In this document: positions 24,190 through 33,069 of the stretch, in pieces
How positions within the stretch are numbered: the first letter of the stretch is position 1
Layout: each line of letters opens with the position of its first letter
DNA from: Solobacterium sp.
GTDB lineage: Bacteria; Bacillota_I; Bacilli_A; Erysipelotrichales; Erysipelotrichaceae
Assembly (NCBI GenBank): GCA_017510405.1
Contig: JAFWNG010000013.1
Span: forward strand, 124,001 to 188,000
DNA length: 64,000 nucleotides
Reading direction: 5' to 3'
Program-made: the position numbers and the translations under genes
Notes under the pieces: generated by a model
What the model saw: only the letters and a program-made list of their open reading frames with translations
Told to the model about the DNA's origin: nothing
The model's database searches: none

Positions 24190-25020
24190 ATGAAAACACT
24201 GGAAATAAAAAATCTGCATGTTTCTGTTGAAGGCAAGGAGATCCTGAGGGGGATCGATCTTACGATACGGGAAAACGAGGTCCATGCTCTGATGGGACCG
24301 AACGGCAACGGCAAGTCCACGCTGCTCAGCGCGGTCATGGGACATCCGAAATATACCGTCACAGAGGGCGAGATCCTGTACGACGGACAGGATCTGCTGA
24401 AGATGTCGGTCGATGAGAGAAGCCGTGCCGGACTGTTTCTGGCGATGCAGTATCCCCAGGAGATCCCGGGCGTTACAAACAGCGACTTCCTGCGGGCGGC
24501 CATGAATGTGCGCCGCGAAAGTCCGGTGCCGCTGTTCAGATTTATTAAAGAAATGGAAAGCACGATCGAAGAACTTCAGATGAAGCCGGATCTTGCCCAC
24601 AGATTCCTGAACGAGGGATTTTCGGGCGGTGAAAAGAAGAGAAATGAGATCGTACAGATGAAGATGCTGAAGCCGTCTCTGTCCATGCTGGATGAGATCG
24701 ATTCCGGTCTGGACGTCGATGCGCTCAAGATCGTTGCCGACGCGGTTAATAAAATGCACGAAGAGACGGGCATGTCGCTGATCGTCGTTTCGCACTATGA
24801 CCGCTTCTATCAGCTGGTCGTTCCGCAGTTTGCGCATATTCTTGTCAACGGCGTCATTGTCACCGAAGGCGGTACAGAGCTGATCGACCGCATCAACAGT
24901 GAAGGCTATGACTGGATCTATAAAGAATTCGGGATCAAGCCGGAAGCGGAGGAAGAGGTGAAGCGTCCTGTCATTTCCCTCGGCAGCTGTGCAGTGAACA
25001 GGGGGAACGCGGCAAAATGA
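24190..25020 (+). CDS. sufC: Fe-S cluster assembly ATPase SufC
   Basis: A 276-residue ABC-type ATPase of the SufBCD scaffold. Walker A GPNGNGKST is at residues 36-44, the signature FSGGEKKR near 142-149, and Walker B with LDEIDSGLD near 167-175. SufC is soluble and drives conformational change of SufB/SufD during cluster assembly. It leads the operon sufC-sufD-sufS-sufU-sufB, the order common in Bacillota. The start has AAGGAG at 24175-24180. The C-terminal 25 residues extend slightly past the usual end. Confidence 0.95.
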   Translation: MKTLEIKNLHVSVEGKEILRGIDLTIRENEVHALMGPNGNGKSTLLSAVMGHPKYTVTEGEILYDGQDLLKMSVDERSRAGLFLAMQYPQEIPGVTNSDFLRAAMNVRRESPVPLFRFIKEMESTIEELQMKPDLAHRFLNEGFSGGEKKRNEIVQMKMLKPSLSMLDEIDSGLDVDALKIVADAVNKMHEETGMSLIVVSHYDRFYQLVVPQFAHILVNGVIVTEGGTELIDRINSEGYDWIYKEFGIKPEAEEEVKRPVISLGSCAVNRGNAAK

Positions 25021-25814
25021 TGACGATACGTGAAAGTACGCGCATCGTTCTTCCGGAAGGCCTGAGTGAATACGCACTGGATGCACAGCAGGACGTGGAA
25101 CTGGTTCTGGAAGGAACCGGCCGAAGCGATGTATATCTGCGTGTTCTGGATGCCCGCAAAGCTGTCATACGCTGTTCTGTCGCAGCCGGCGCACAGGTCA
25201 GCTTTCTGATCTGGAATGCCTGCGGACAGGATGTGACGTTCGATGAGGACTATACCGTTGCGAAAGACGGCATCCTGCGGATCGCCTATGGCGAAGTAAA
25301 CGATGCGGGAATGAAGCGGCGCAGCTTTGTGCATCTGAAGGAAAGCGGCGCCTACGGCCTGCTGTCCTCTGCTTCGCTTGTTTCGGCGGAAAAGAGTTAC
25401 GAGCTGACGGTGAATAACGAAGCGCCGCATACGACCGGCATCCTGCAGAATTACGCAGTCGTCCTGGAAGGCGGACAGTTCGTCATGGACGCGACCGGAA
25501 AGATCGAAAAAGGTTCTCACGGCGCTGAGAGTCATCAGACGTCCCGCGCGCTCTGCTTTGATGAAAAGCAGAACAGCAAGATTCTTCCGAAGCTGCTGAT
25601 CGATGAGAACGATGTGCAGGCAAGCCATGCCACGACGCTCGGACGCGTAGACGAAGAACAGATGTACTATATGCAGGCAAGAGGACTGACGGTGCGTCAG
25701 TGCACTTCCCTGATCTCTGCCGGCTATCTTCTGCCGGTGACCAGGTTCATCGAGAACGAGGCGCTCAAAGAAGCGCTCCGCGAAGAACTGGAAAAGAAGA
25801 TGGAGGAGTTATGA
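25017..25814 (+). CDS. sufD: Fe-S cluster scaffold subunit SufD (short form)
   Basis: A 265-residue beta-helix protein of the SufB/SufD family. The C-terminal block EKGSHGAESHQTSRAL...LPKLLIDENDVQASHATTLG is the family core, including the conserved His of ASHA. The usual SufD has about 430 residues; here the N-terminal helical domain is missing and the protein starts with beta-strand sequence almost at once. It overlaps sufC by 4 bases and sufS by 4 bases. Together with SufB and SufC it should build the cluster scaffold. Confidence 0.88.
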   Translation: MMTIRESTRIVLPEGLSEYALDAQQDVELVLEGTGRSDVYLRVLDARKAVIRCSVAAGAQVSFLIWNACGQDVTFDEDYTVAKDGILRIAYGEVNDAGMKRRSFVHLKESGAYGLLSSASLVSAEKSYELTVNNEAPHTTGILQNYAVVLEGGQFVMDATGKIEKGSHGAESHQTSRALCFDEKQNSKILPKLLIDENDVQASHATTLGRVDEEQMYYMQARGLTVRQCTSLISAGYLLPVTRFIENEALKEALREELEKKMEEL

Positions 25815-27028
25815 TCAGCGTCCCGACTGTACGGAAGGATTTTCCGATCTTCACAAATCAGCCGGATCTTGTGTATCTCGATTCCGCCGCAACATCGCTC
25901 AAGCCGCAGTGCGTGATCGATGCGGTCACTGCGTTCTATACCACCCATACTTCCAACGTCCACCGGGGCGACTATGCCATCGCGGCTGAGAACGATGCCC
26001 TGTATGACGGTACGCGGAAGACTGTCGCATCATTTATCAACTGTGATCCGCGCGAAGTAATCTTCACGCACAACGCCACCGCTTCCCTCAACCAGGCGGC
26101 GCACGGTCTGAAGCCGCTCTTAAAAGAAGGCGACGTCATCCTGACGACGAAGGCGGAACATGCCAGCAATCTTCTGCCGTGGTTCAGCCTGCAGAAGGAG
26201 ATCGGCGTGAAAGTGGAATATGCCGAACTGGACAGTCAGGGAAGACTGACCGAAGAAAACTTCCTGAAGGCGCTGCATGAAGGCGTTAAGGTCGTTGCTC
26301 TGGCCGGCGTCACGAACGTGACCGGTGCGGTGCAGCCGATCCGGGCGGTCACGAAAGCAGCTCACGCAGCCGGCGCGTATGTCGTCTGCGACGGTGCCCA
26401 GTCGGTGCCGCATATGCCGGTCGACGTACGGGATCTGGGTGTGGATTTCCTGGCTTTCAGTGCTCATAAGATGTGCGGTCCGGGCGGCACAGGCGTGCTG
26501 TACGGACGAAGGGAACTGCTGGAGAGGATGGATCCTGTATTCTTCGGCGGTGATATGAATGCCCGGTTCTCCTCGGACGGAACGATTATTCTGAAAGAGC
26601 CGCCGGTGCGCTTTGAAGCGGGAACGCCGGCGATCGAAGGCGTGATCGGAATGAGAGCGGCTATCGAATATCTGCAGAAGATCGGCATGGAGAACATTCA
26701 TGCGTATGAAAAAGAACTGCGCGCCTATTTCCTGGCTCAGATGAAGAAACTGGATAATATTCAGATCTATAATCCCGATAACGAATACGGGCCTGTCGCA
26801 TTCAATGCGAAAGGGGTCTTCTCCCAGGACGCAGCCGGCTATCTGGCCAGCCGCAATATCGCCGTGCGCAGCGGCAATCACTGTGCAAAGATCCTGCACG
26901 AAGTGATCGGCACGGATTCCACGATCCGCGCTTCGCTGTATTTCTACAATACTAAGGAAGAGATCGACCGGTGTGTCGCAGCCTGCAGTGAGATCTCGCT
27001 GGAAAATGCGATCGGCATCTTTTTCTGA
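25811..27028 (+). CDS. sufS: Cysteine desulfurase SufS
   Basis: A 405-residue PLP enzyme that removes sulfur from cysteine and holds it as a persulfide for transfer to SufU. The PLP Lys is Lys220 in FSAHKMCGPGG. The catalytic Cys is Cys358 in RSGNHCAK, within a loop of the short, SufS-type. The common version of this motif is R-x-G-H-H-C-A-Q, so Asn and Lys are local changes. The open frame extends upstream into sufD, but ATG 25811 fits the family start (SVPTVRKDFPIF) and has GGAGG right before it, with an ATGA overlap. Confidence 0.95.
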   Translation: MISVPTVRKDFPIFTNQPDLVYLDSAATSLKPQCVIDAVTAFYTTHTSNVHRGDYAIAAENDALYDGTRKTVASFINCDPREVIFTHNATASLNQAAHGLKPLLKEGDVILTTKAEHASNLLPWFSLQKEIGVKVEYAELDSQGRLTEENFLKALHEGVKVVALAGVTNVTGAVQPIRAVTKAAHAAGAYVVCDGAQSVPHMPVDVRDLGVDFLAFSAHKMCGPGGTGVLYGRRELLERMDPVFFGGDMNARFSSDGTIILKEPPVRFEAGTPAIEGVIGMRAAIEYLQKIGMENIHAYEKELRAYFLAQMKKLDNIQIYNPDNEYGPVAFNAKGVFSQDAAGYLASRNIAVRSGNHCAKILHEVIGTDSTIRASLYFYNTKEEIDRCVAACSEISLENAIGIFF

Positions 27029-27039
27029 GGAGGACGTAT

Positions 27040-27498
27040 ATGGACAATATCAAAAGCATGCTGGATGACCCGATGGTGCTGCGTGAGCTCATCATGGATC
27101 ATTACCAGTATCCCCATCATCACGGACTGACGGACGACGCTTCCTACCGGAGCGTGCACATGGCTAGCGATTCCTGCATCGATGACATCACGGTGCAGTC
27201 AAAGATCAGTGACGGCGTCGTGAAAGATGTCCGTTTTGACGGCGTCGCATGCACGATCAGCACCAGCAGCACATCCATGATGACAGACCTGATGATCGGA
27301 AGAACGAAAGAAGAAGCAGAAGCCATCGTTGACGAGTACTTCCGCATGATCGAACACAAGGAATACGATCCGGACGTTCTTGAGGAAGCCGTCGCGATGA
27401 AAAATGTATATAAGCAGGCTAACCGGATCAAATGCGCCACCATCGGATGGAAAGCCATGAAACAGATGCTTGAGGAAAGCGGGGAAGATCATGAGTGA
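27040..27498 (+). CDS. sufU: Sulfur-transfer zinc protein SufU
   Basis: A 152-residue IscU-like protein that accepts sulfur from SufS in Gram-positive bacteria. The zinc ligands of SufU are recognisable: Cys46, Asp48, Cys71 (in VACTISTSS) and Cys132 (in RIKCATIGW). The usual C-G-D reads C-I-D here. The characteristic SufU insertion between the second and third Cys is present. The start has GAGGAGG 5-11 bases upstream. It overlaps sufB by 8 bases. Confidence 0.92.
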   Translation: MDNIKSMLDDPMVLRELIMDHYQYPHHHGLTDDASYRSVHMASDSCIDDITVQSKISDGVVKDVRFDGVACTISTSSTSMMTDLMIGRTKEEAEAIVDEYFRMIEHKEYDPDVLEEAVAMKNVYKQANRIKCATIGWKAMKQMLEESGEDHE

Positions 27499-28906
27499 GA
27501 AGAACGAACGGGACGTTGTGACGTCCCAGGACGATTATCAGTACGGCTTTCACGATGAAGATATCTCTGTCTACAATACCGGCAAAGGTCTGACCGAAGA
27601 GATCGTGCGCGAGATCTCCCGCATCAAGCAGGAACCGGAATGGATGACGGAGTTCCGTGTCCGTTCCTTCCATCAGTTTGAAAAAATGCCGATGCCCGCA
27701 TGGGGACCGGATCTCAGTGAGATCGATTTCAGCGATTATACGTATTACATCAAGCCGAGCGACAAAAAGAATTCCAAGTCCTGGGAGGAAGTGCCGGAAA
27801 CGATCAAGGATACATTCGACCGTCTGGGCATTCCGGAAGCCGAGAAGAAGTTCCTCGCCGGTGTTTCCACCCAGTATGAATCCGAAGTCGTCTACCACAA
27901 CATGCTGGAGGAAGTGCAGGAAAAAGGCGTGATCTTCCTGGATACGGATACCGCGCTGCGGACCTGCCCGGAGCTGTTCCGGAAATACTTCTCGAAGATC
28001 GTGCCGCCGGCAGACAACAAGTTCGCCGCTCTGAACAGCGCTGTCTGGTCAGGCGGAAGTTTCATCTATGTGCCGCCCGGCGTAACGCTGGAAAAACCGC
28101 TGCAGTCCTATTTCCGCATCAACAGCGAAAGCATGGGACAGTTTGAGCGGACCCTGATCATCGTGGATCAGGGCGCGGACCTGCACTATGTGGAAGGCTG
28201 TACCGCACCGCTGTATTCGAAGGATTCGCTGCATGCGGCAGTCGTTGAGATCTTCGTCGAAGAAGGCGGAAAATGCCGCTATTCCACGGTTCAGAACTGG
28301 TCGAAGAACATCCTCAACCTGACCACAAAGCGGGCTAAGGTGGAAGCGCACGGCGCCATGGAGTGGATCGACGGCAATGTCGGTTCGCATATCTCCATGA
28401 AATATCCGGCATGCATACTTGCCGGTGAATATGCCCGCGGCATGACCATCTCCGTCGCTGTGGCAGGCAGCGGACAGATCCAGGACACCGGTGCGAAGAT
28501 GCTTCATCTTGCGCCGTACACCAGTTCCACGATTATCTCCAAATCCGTTTCCCGCACCGGCGGAACGGCAAACTACCGCGGCGAGGTATTCCATTCCGCC
28601 AAAGCGCAGTATGCCCGCTCCAAGGTGGAATGCGACACGCTGATCCTGGATGATATCTCCCGGAGCGATACGATCCCGACCAACCGTTCGGCGAACAATA
28701 CGAGTACGATCGAACATGAGGCAACCGTATCCAAGATCTCAGAAGAAGAACTGTTCTATCTGATGTCCCGCGGCCTGAGTGAGTCGCAGGCGACCGAAAT
28801 GATCGTCATGGGATTCCTGGAACCGTTCACCCGGGAACTCCCGATGGAATACGCAGTCGAACTGAACCAGCTTCTGAAGCTGGATATGAGCGGTTCCGTT
28901 GGATAA
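27491..28906 (+). CDS. sufB: Fe-S cluster scaffold subunit SufB
   Basis: A 471-residue scaffold protein at normal SufB length. It has the conserved middle block [23 protein letters not shown] and the C-terminal block [27 protein letters not shown] containing the conserved Glu and His (EHEA). With SufC and SufD it assembles and passes on Fe-S clusters. ATG 27491 has GGGGAAG upstream; the frame is open 21 bases further up but without support. Clients in this window include MiaB, Nth and the 59-residue ferredoxin. Confidence 0.95.
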   Translation: MSEKNERDVVTSQDDYQYGFHDEDISVYNTGKGLTEEIVREISRIKQEPEWMTEFRVRSFHQFEKMPMPAWGPDLSEIDFSDYTYYIKPSDKKNSKSWEEVPETIKDTFDRLGIPEAEKKFLAGVSTQYESEVVYHNMLEEVQEKGVIFLDTDTALRTCPELFRKYFSKIVPPADNKFAALNSAVWSGGSFIYVPPGVTLEKPLQSYFRINSESMGQFERTLIIVDQGADLHYVEGCTAPLYSKDSLHAAVVEIFVEEGGKCRYSTVQNWSKNILNLTTKRAKVEAHGAMEWIDGNVGSHISMKYPACILAGEYARGMTISVAVAGSGQIQDTGAKMLHLAPYTSSTIISKSVSRTGGTANYRGEVFHSAKAQYARSKVECDTLILDDISRSDTIPTNRSANNTSTIEHEATVSKISEEELFYLMSRGLSESQATEMIVMGFLEPFTRELPMEYAVELNQLLKLDMSGSVG

Positions 28907-29450
28907 GAAAACAGCCCGAAAGACCGGCCGGGAAAGCCGGTCTTTCCTTCATGAGGAAGAAGCCCGTAAGAAGTCGTCCGTCATTGCGGAGAAACTGAAA
29001 ACGATCGTACAGGACTGCGGTACGGTATGCTGCTATGTGTCTCTGCCGGATGAGGTGCGGACGGATGAACTGATCGCGTGGATGCTGGAAAAGGGGATCC
29101 GTGTCACGGTACCGAAGACCGTGGGCGGAACGCTGGAATTTCATGAAATCTTTTCCCTGGAGGAACTTGTGCCCGGCGCGTTCGGCGTGCGGGAACCGGC
29201 AGCGGAAAGACCGGTGGGCATCGGGGAATGCGATATGGTGATCGTGCCGGTCTGCGCGTTCGATGAACACTGCGCAAGAGTTGGCTACGGCCGAGGCTAT
29301 TACGATTCCGTACTGGCCGGTGCGAAGCATGCGGTCGGAATCGCCTATGAGGTGCAGAAAACAGATATAATAGAAACAGATCCGTGGGACGTTCCGCTGG
29401 ATGAAATCGTCACGGAAGCGAGGAAATATGTCAGGAGTCAGACGATTTAG
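28899..29450 (+). CDS. 5-formyltetrahydrofolate cyclo-ligase
   Basis: A 183-residue enzyme that converts 5-formyl-THF to 5,10-methenyl-THF with ATP, recycling a storage folate. The hallmark glycine-rich motif GYGRGYYDS is at about residues 128-136, and [11 protein letters not shown] precedes it. The N-terminal helix ([19 protein letters not shown]) fits the family. Start TTG 28899 overlaps the sufB stop by 8 bases. The first 16 codons contain a perfect 11-bp hairpin, which could limit expression relative to the suf genes. It overlaps the next gene by 23 bases. Confidence 0.92.
   Translation: MDKKTARKTGRESRSFLHEEEARKKSSVIAEKLKTIVQDCGTVCCYVSLPDEVRTDELIAWMLEKGIRVTVPKTVGGTLEFHEIFSLEELVPGAFGVREPAAERPVGIGECDMVIVPVCAFDEHCARVGYGRGYYDSVLAGAKHAVGIAYEVQKTDIIETDPWDVPLDEIVTEARKYVRSQTI
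28918..28946 (+). repeat. Perfect 11-bp inverted repeat at the start of the cyclo-ligase gene
   Basis: GAAAGACCGGC (28918-28928) and GCCGGTCTTTC (28936-28946) flank a seven-base loop. There is no T run after it, so it is more likely an mRNA structure that blocks ribosomes or protects the 3' end of the suf message than a terminator. Confidence 0.8.
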
Positions 29451-31173
29451 CCGAATACTGCCGCTCATTCTTGCCCTTGTTTTCAGCGTGGTTCCCGTAT
29501 CTGCGGAACAGGCGGAAGAGCCGGATACGGACGTCTTTGAGGTCAATGAACTGTATATCGGCGAACTGTCGGAAGAACAGCTGTCCGAAGCAGCGGAAAA
29601 CGGGCATGCGGACGGTGAGAAAGCCGCGTCGATCAGCGGGGGTCTGCCGGAATACGATACGGTGAAAGACGCCTCTGCGATGATGCGTCAGCGGCTCAAG
29701 GAACGGGCAGATACCTTCTCGTTCGTATATCATATTTCAAAAGACAGCTATGACAGTTCCGCGGAGGCATTCCGCACTCTGACGCGGACGCTCTGGGACG
29801 AAGCGCTGGAACATACCGGCGTGCCGGACGAAGGCGATTATCTCAAATGGCAGTGGGGCAGCTGGAACGCGTCAAGGAAGACCGAGGAAGAGGCGGATTC
29901 CTATGCTGTTGCGATTACCTACAATGTAACGTACTTCACCACGGCGGAACAGGAAGCGGAGACGGACGCGGCGATCGAGTCCATCCTGGATTCTTTTGCG
30001 CTGCCGGAGTATATCACGGATCACGACAGGATCGAACAGATCTATGACTGGGTCACGACACATATAACCTACGTCAATGACGGTACGCTGTACTGTCACA
30101 GCTGTCATTCCGCGGTTGTTTCCGGACAGTCGGTATGCCAGGGATACGCGCTTGCATTCTACCGTCTGGCGCTGTCGCTCGGTATTGACTGCCGGCTTAT
30201 CGGAGGAACGGTCGGGTCAGAGAACCATGGATGGAATATCGTATATCTGGACGGCATGTACTACAATGTCGATCCGACCTGGGACGGCATGTACCGGGAA
30301 GGCGCAAAACTGTGGTTTCTGAAGGGATCGGAGAATTTCACGTCGCGTGTCCGCTGGGGCGCAGACCGCAGATATGACTACGATTCTCCGGAGTTCCATG
30401 CGAAATACCCGACCGATGCAGAAGACTATGACCGGACCGCGATCAATGCGATCCATCAGTTTATCCATGCAATGTATGTAAACTGTCTGGGTCGGGAACC
30501 GGAAAAAGACGGTTACTATAACTGGAGCGGCTATCTCTGGAGCGGAAAGACCGCCGCCGATGTGGTGAACGGATTCTTCCGCAGTCCGGAATTTGCGATG
30601 AAGAATACGGATGACGATGCCTTCACGGAGATCTGCTACCGCGTATTCCTGGACCGCGCATCCGATCCGGCGGGAAAGCAGAACTGGATGAAGGCACTGG
30701 CGGAAGGCTGTTCGCGCGATTATGTGCTGCGCGGATTCCTGCTGTCTGAGGAATTCCTGGGCATCTGCAGAAAGGCGCACATCACGCGCGGGGATATCGT
30801 ACTGAGCGAACCACGCGACCGGTATCCGAAGATCAGCGCGTTTGTCAGCCGGCTTTATACCGTAGCTCTGGACCGGAAATTTGATCCGGCCGGACTCAAC
30901 GACTGGGTGCGGTACATTGCGTCGAAGACCATTTCAGCGAAAGACGCGGCGGCAAACGGTTTTCTGAGTTCGCCGGAATTCCTGGTGAAAGAACTGTCCG
31001 ACACCGAATACATTCAGACTCTGTACCGGGTATTCATGGACCGCGAAGGGGAAGACGCCGGCATCCGCTACTGGGAAGCGAAGCTGGCCGCCGGAATGAG
31101 CCGGCAAAAGGCGGCGGAAGGATTTGCGGATTCCGCGGAATTTGCTGCGATCCTGCGCACATTCGGCATCTGA
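29428..31173 (+). CDS. Secreted transglutaminase-like protein with DUF4214 repeats
   Basis: A 581-residue exported protein. The signal peptide covers about residues 1-26 (cleavage after VSA). A transglutaminase-like cysteine protease/cross-linker domain lies at about 195-290 with the triad Cys237 (QSVCQGYA), His267 (ENHGWNIV) and Asp282 (YNVDPTWD). Residues 340-581 hold about four DUF4214 units, each with the pattern LYR.. or MYV.. then LxR.xD..G...W and a GF..S.EF motif. DUF4214 is found in extracellular and S-layer-like proteins. I chose ATG 29428; ATG 29401 would add nine basic residues to the signal peptide. It probably modifies or binds the cell surface. The triad is complete, so activity is plausible. 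Confidence 0.85.
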   Translation: MSGVRRFSRILPLILALVFSVVPVSAEQAEEPDTDVFEVNELYIGELSEEQLSEAAENGHADGEKAASISGGLPEYDTVKDASAMMRQRLKERADTFSFVYHISKDSYDSSAEAFRTLTRTLWDEALEHTGVPDEGDYLKWQWGSWNASRKTEEEADSYAVAITYNVTYFTTAEQEAETDAAIESILDSFALPEYITDHDRIEQIYDWVTTHITYVNDGTLYCHSCHSAVVSGQSVCQGYALAFYRLALSLGIDCRLIGGTVGSENHGWNIVYLDGMYYNVDPTWDGMYREGAKLWFLKGSENFTSRVRWGADRRYDYDSPEFHAKYPTDAEDYDRTAINAIHQFIHAMYVNCLGREPEKDGYYNWSGYLWSGKTAADVVNGFFRSPEFAMKNTDDDAFTEICYRVFLDRASDPAGKQNWMKALAEGCSRDYVLRGFLLSEEFLGICRKAHITRGDIVLSEPRDRYPKISAFVSRLYTVALDRKFDPAGLNDWVRYIASKTISAKDAAANGFLSSPEFLVKELSDTEYIQTLYRVFMDREGEDAGIRYWEAKLAAGMSRQKAAEGFADSAEFAAILRTFGI

Positions 31174-31198
31174 GCATTGATACAGGAGGATAAACGTC

Positions 31199-31888
31199 AT
31201 GTTTACAGAATTTCTGGATACACTGCATTGTACATACGCTTCGGAAGAAGGAGACTGGCAGGAAATATGCCGTATGATCCGCAATGATCCGGACCCGATG
31301 TTCGGTTTTCAGCCGGCCATCACAATGGATACCGAAGCCATAAGAGTCCTGGAAACGACGGAGGCGTCCGTATACCGGGAACATACGGGTAACAGCATCT
31401 GGATCGTTCCGTTCGGAGCGCATGACGGATTCGCCGTTCCTGAGCTTCATGAGGTGATCCGGGATTTCTATGAGAAGGATGAAGTGCCGGAAACATTTGA
31501 GACATGCGGCGCGGATTTTGAAGAAATGATCTGCCTGGAAGTGGAAGATCAAAGACCGGTGATCTGTCTCCGCTTTACCGTGCCGGGCCGGAATATCCTC
31601 TGGTTCATTGTGGAAGACCATCCGGAAGACGCGTGGAATGGTATTGTGGAGCGGTATGCGCTGCCAGTGCATGTTCTGGCGGATTCCCGGAAGGGAATGG
31701 GTGACTGGTTTGAATCGGTGCCGCTGTATGACTGCGTGGTCCATACAAAGCTTCCCGGCGGTATGCCGAAGTATTATCTGAAAGGTATCTATATCTCTCA
31801 CGAGCTTCCGGAAATGTATGAGGAAGCGGCGTCCGTTCCCCAGCTGAAGGGAGATCTGCCGACGGTGATCGGCAGACTGCGCCGATAA
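31199..31888 (+). CDS. Hypothetical protein
   Basis: A 229-residue soluble protein I do not recognise. There is no signal peptide or membrane segment. It is acidic, with many aromatic residues and Trp (for example DWFESVPLYDCVVHTKLPGG near the C-terminus), and looks like an alpha/beta fold. The start has GGAGGA at 31185-31190 with 8-base spacing, 25 bases after the transglutaminase gene, so the two are likely co-transcribed. No clear terminator is seen before the rpsU promoter. Confidence 0.75.
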   Translation: MFTEFLDTLHCTYASEEGDWQEICRMIRNDPDPMFGFQPAITMDTEAIRVLETTEASVYREHTGNSIWIVPFGAHDGFAVPELHEVIRDFYEKDEVPETFETCGADFEEMICLEVEDQRPVICLRFTVPGRNILWFIVEDHPEDAWNGIVERYALPVHVLADSRKGMGDWFESVPLYDCVVHTKLPGGMPKYYLKGIYISHELPEMYEEAASVPQLKGDLPTVIGRLRR

Positions 31889-31924
31889 CAGAGTGCGCGG
31901 ACCGGTTAAATGATCATTTTCTGC

Positions 31925-31953
31925 TGGACGCAGCGGACCGATTGCGGTATAAT
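31925..31953 (+). promoter_or_regulatory. Promoter of rpsU
   Basis: TGGACG (31925-31930), a 17 bp spacer and a perfect TATAAT (31948-31953). Transcription would start near 31960, giving a 5' leader of about 125 bases. The leader holds a small hairpin (GTCAC AAG GTGAC at 32007-32019) followed by two T-rich runs, a possible weak attenuator. Confidence 0.65.
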
Positions 31954-32086
31954 CACTGTCGGTGATGTAAATTGATGATTTAACGAAGCAAAGTTGATAT
32001 AGTTCGGTCACAAGGTGACACTTTTTCAATTCTTTTTTTCATGTAAACGCATATTAGGACAAAAATGATCAGGAGGAAATACATAT

Positions 32087-32269
32087 ATGCCAAGAGTAGT
32101 AGTAAAAGAAAACGAAGATCTCGATGCCGCAATGCGGAGATTCAAGAGACAGGTCAATAACAGCGGAGTATTAGCTGCAGCACGGAGTAAAGAGTATTAT
32201 GTTAAGCCCGGTGTCAAGAGAAGACTCAAGAGTGAAGCAGCCCGCAAAAAGAACAAAAAGAGAAGATAA
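32087..32269 (+). CDS. rpsU: 30S ribosomal protein S21
   Basis: A 60-residue basic protein of the small ribosomal subunit, with the S21 start [21 protein letters not shown] and a Lys/Arg-rich C-terminus. S21 contacts the anti-Shine-Dalgarno region of 16S rRNA and helps initiation. The start has a consensus AGGAGG at 32071-32076. It is 9 bases upstream of the acidic zinc-ribbon gene, so the two are probably one transcript. Confidence 0.95.
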   Translation: MPRVVVKENEDLDAAMRRFKRQVNNSGVLAAARSKEYYVKPGVKRRLKSEAARKKNKKRR

Positions 32270-32278
32270 TCTCAAAAA

Positions 32279-32956
32279 ATGAAAAAGAAAAAGACTTTCA
32301 AGAAAAAAGGTAAGGGCAGGAATCCATCGATCCAGCTTGCTTCACTGAATGGTGAGGCAGCTCCGGCTGTCATCGGGGAGACTGCGGATGAACTCGAAGA
32401 AACAGTCGAAGAACTGACAGAAGAAGAGACATCTGCAGAAACTGTTGTACCGCAGGAAACGGAAATACCGGCGGAAGAGCCGGAAGAACCGGAAGCGGAA
32501 GAACAGGAACCGGCGGCAGAGGAAATAGCCCTGCAGGAAGCGGAAGAGGAACCAGAGACGGAAGAAGCACCGGTCCTGAGTGAACCTGAAGCAGAAACTG
32601 CAGAAGATGAGATCCCCGCTGCCGATGAACCGGCAGTGACAATGACACCGGCATATGAGGAAGCCCCGGAGGCGGAAGAATCGGAAGCAGCACCTGCTGA
32701 AGAAGAGATCCCGGCGGCCGAAAAAACGGCAGAAGCAGAGGAGTCGGAAATGAATAAACCGGAAGAAACTTCAACCGCAAGACGCGGCGGACACGGATAC
32801 TGGATCCATCACAAAGTAAAGGCGGAAGGCTCCATGAGCGGATACTTCTACCTCTCCACATGTGACTGTTCCGTATGCGGATATACCGCTAATATGGAAA
32901 AGAAAATATGCCATTCCTGCGGTGCGATCATGGATCTGAAAGCACCGGAAGAGTAA
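32279..32956 (+). CDS. Acidic low-complexity protein with C-terminal zinc ribbon
   Basis: A 225-residue protein with three parts: a very basic start (MKKKKTFKKKGKGRN), about 130 residues of Glu/Ala/Pro repeats (about 25-155), and a compact C-terminal domain. This domain has four Cys in CDCSVCG and CHSCG plus an extra Cys, consistent with a zinc ribbon. No function is known to me. The first ATG has no ribosome binding site, whereas the internal ATG 32751 has GAGGAG at 32739-32744 and would yield only the 68-residue zinc-ribbon part. It follows rpsU directly and ends in a strong terminator. The link to S21 hints at a ribosome or RNA role, which is inference. Confidence 0.7.
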   Translation: MKKKKTFKKKGKGRNPSIQLASLNGEAAPAVIGETADELEETVEELTEEETSAETVVPQETEIPAEEPEEPEAEEQEPAAEEIALQEAEEEPETEEAPVLSEPEAETAEDEIPAADEPAVTMTPAYEEAPEAEESEAAPAEEEIPAAEKTAEAEESEMNKPEETSTARRGGHGYWIHHKVKAEGSMSGYFYLSTCDCSVCGYTANMEKKICHSCGAIMDLKAPEE

Positions 32957-32978
32957 TTTTGATTGAAAGCAGATAAAA

Positions 32979-33021
32979 GAGGCAGCGCCGTTTCCCCAGG
33001 GAGATGAGCTGCCTCCTTTTT
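32979..33021 (+). terminator. Terminator of the rpsU operon
   Basis: GAGGCAGC (32979-32986) pairs with GCTGCCTC (33008-33015), followed by CTTTTT. Confidence 0.82.
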
Positions 33022-33041
33022 CGTTTGAAAGACGTATAAGA

Positions 33042-33065
33042 AAGACCGCAGTTTCGTGCGGTCTT
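33042..33065 (-). terminator. Terminator of the plsY-esterase operon
   Basis: AAGACCGCA (33042-33050) and TGCGGTCTT (33057-33065) form a perfect 9-bp stem. On the minus strand it is followed by TCTT and lies just after the esterase stop codon. Confidence 0.75.
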
Positions 33066-33069
33066 ACGA

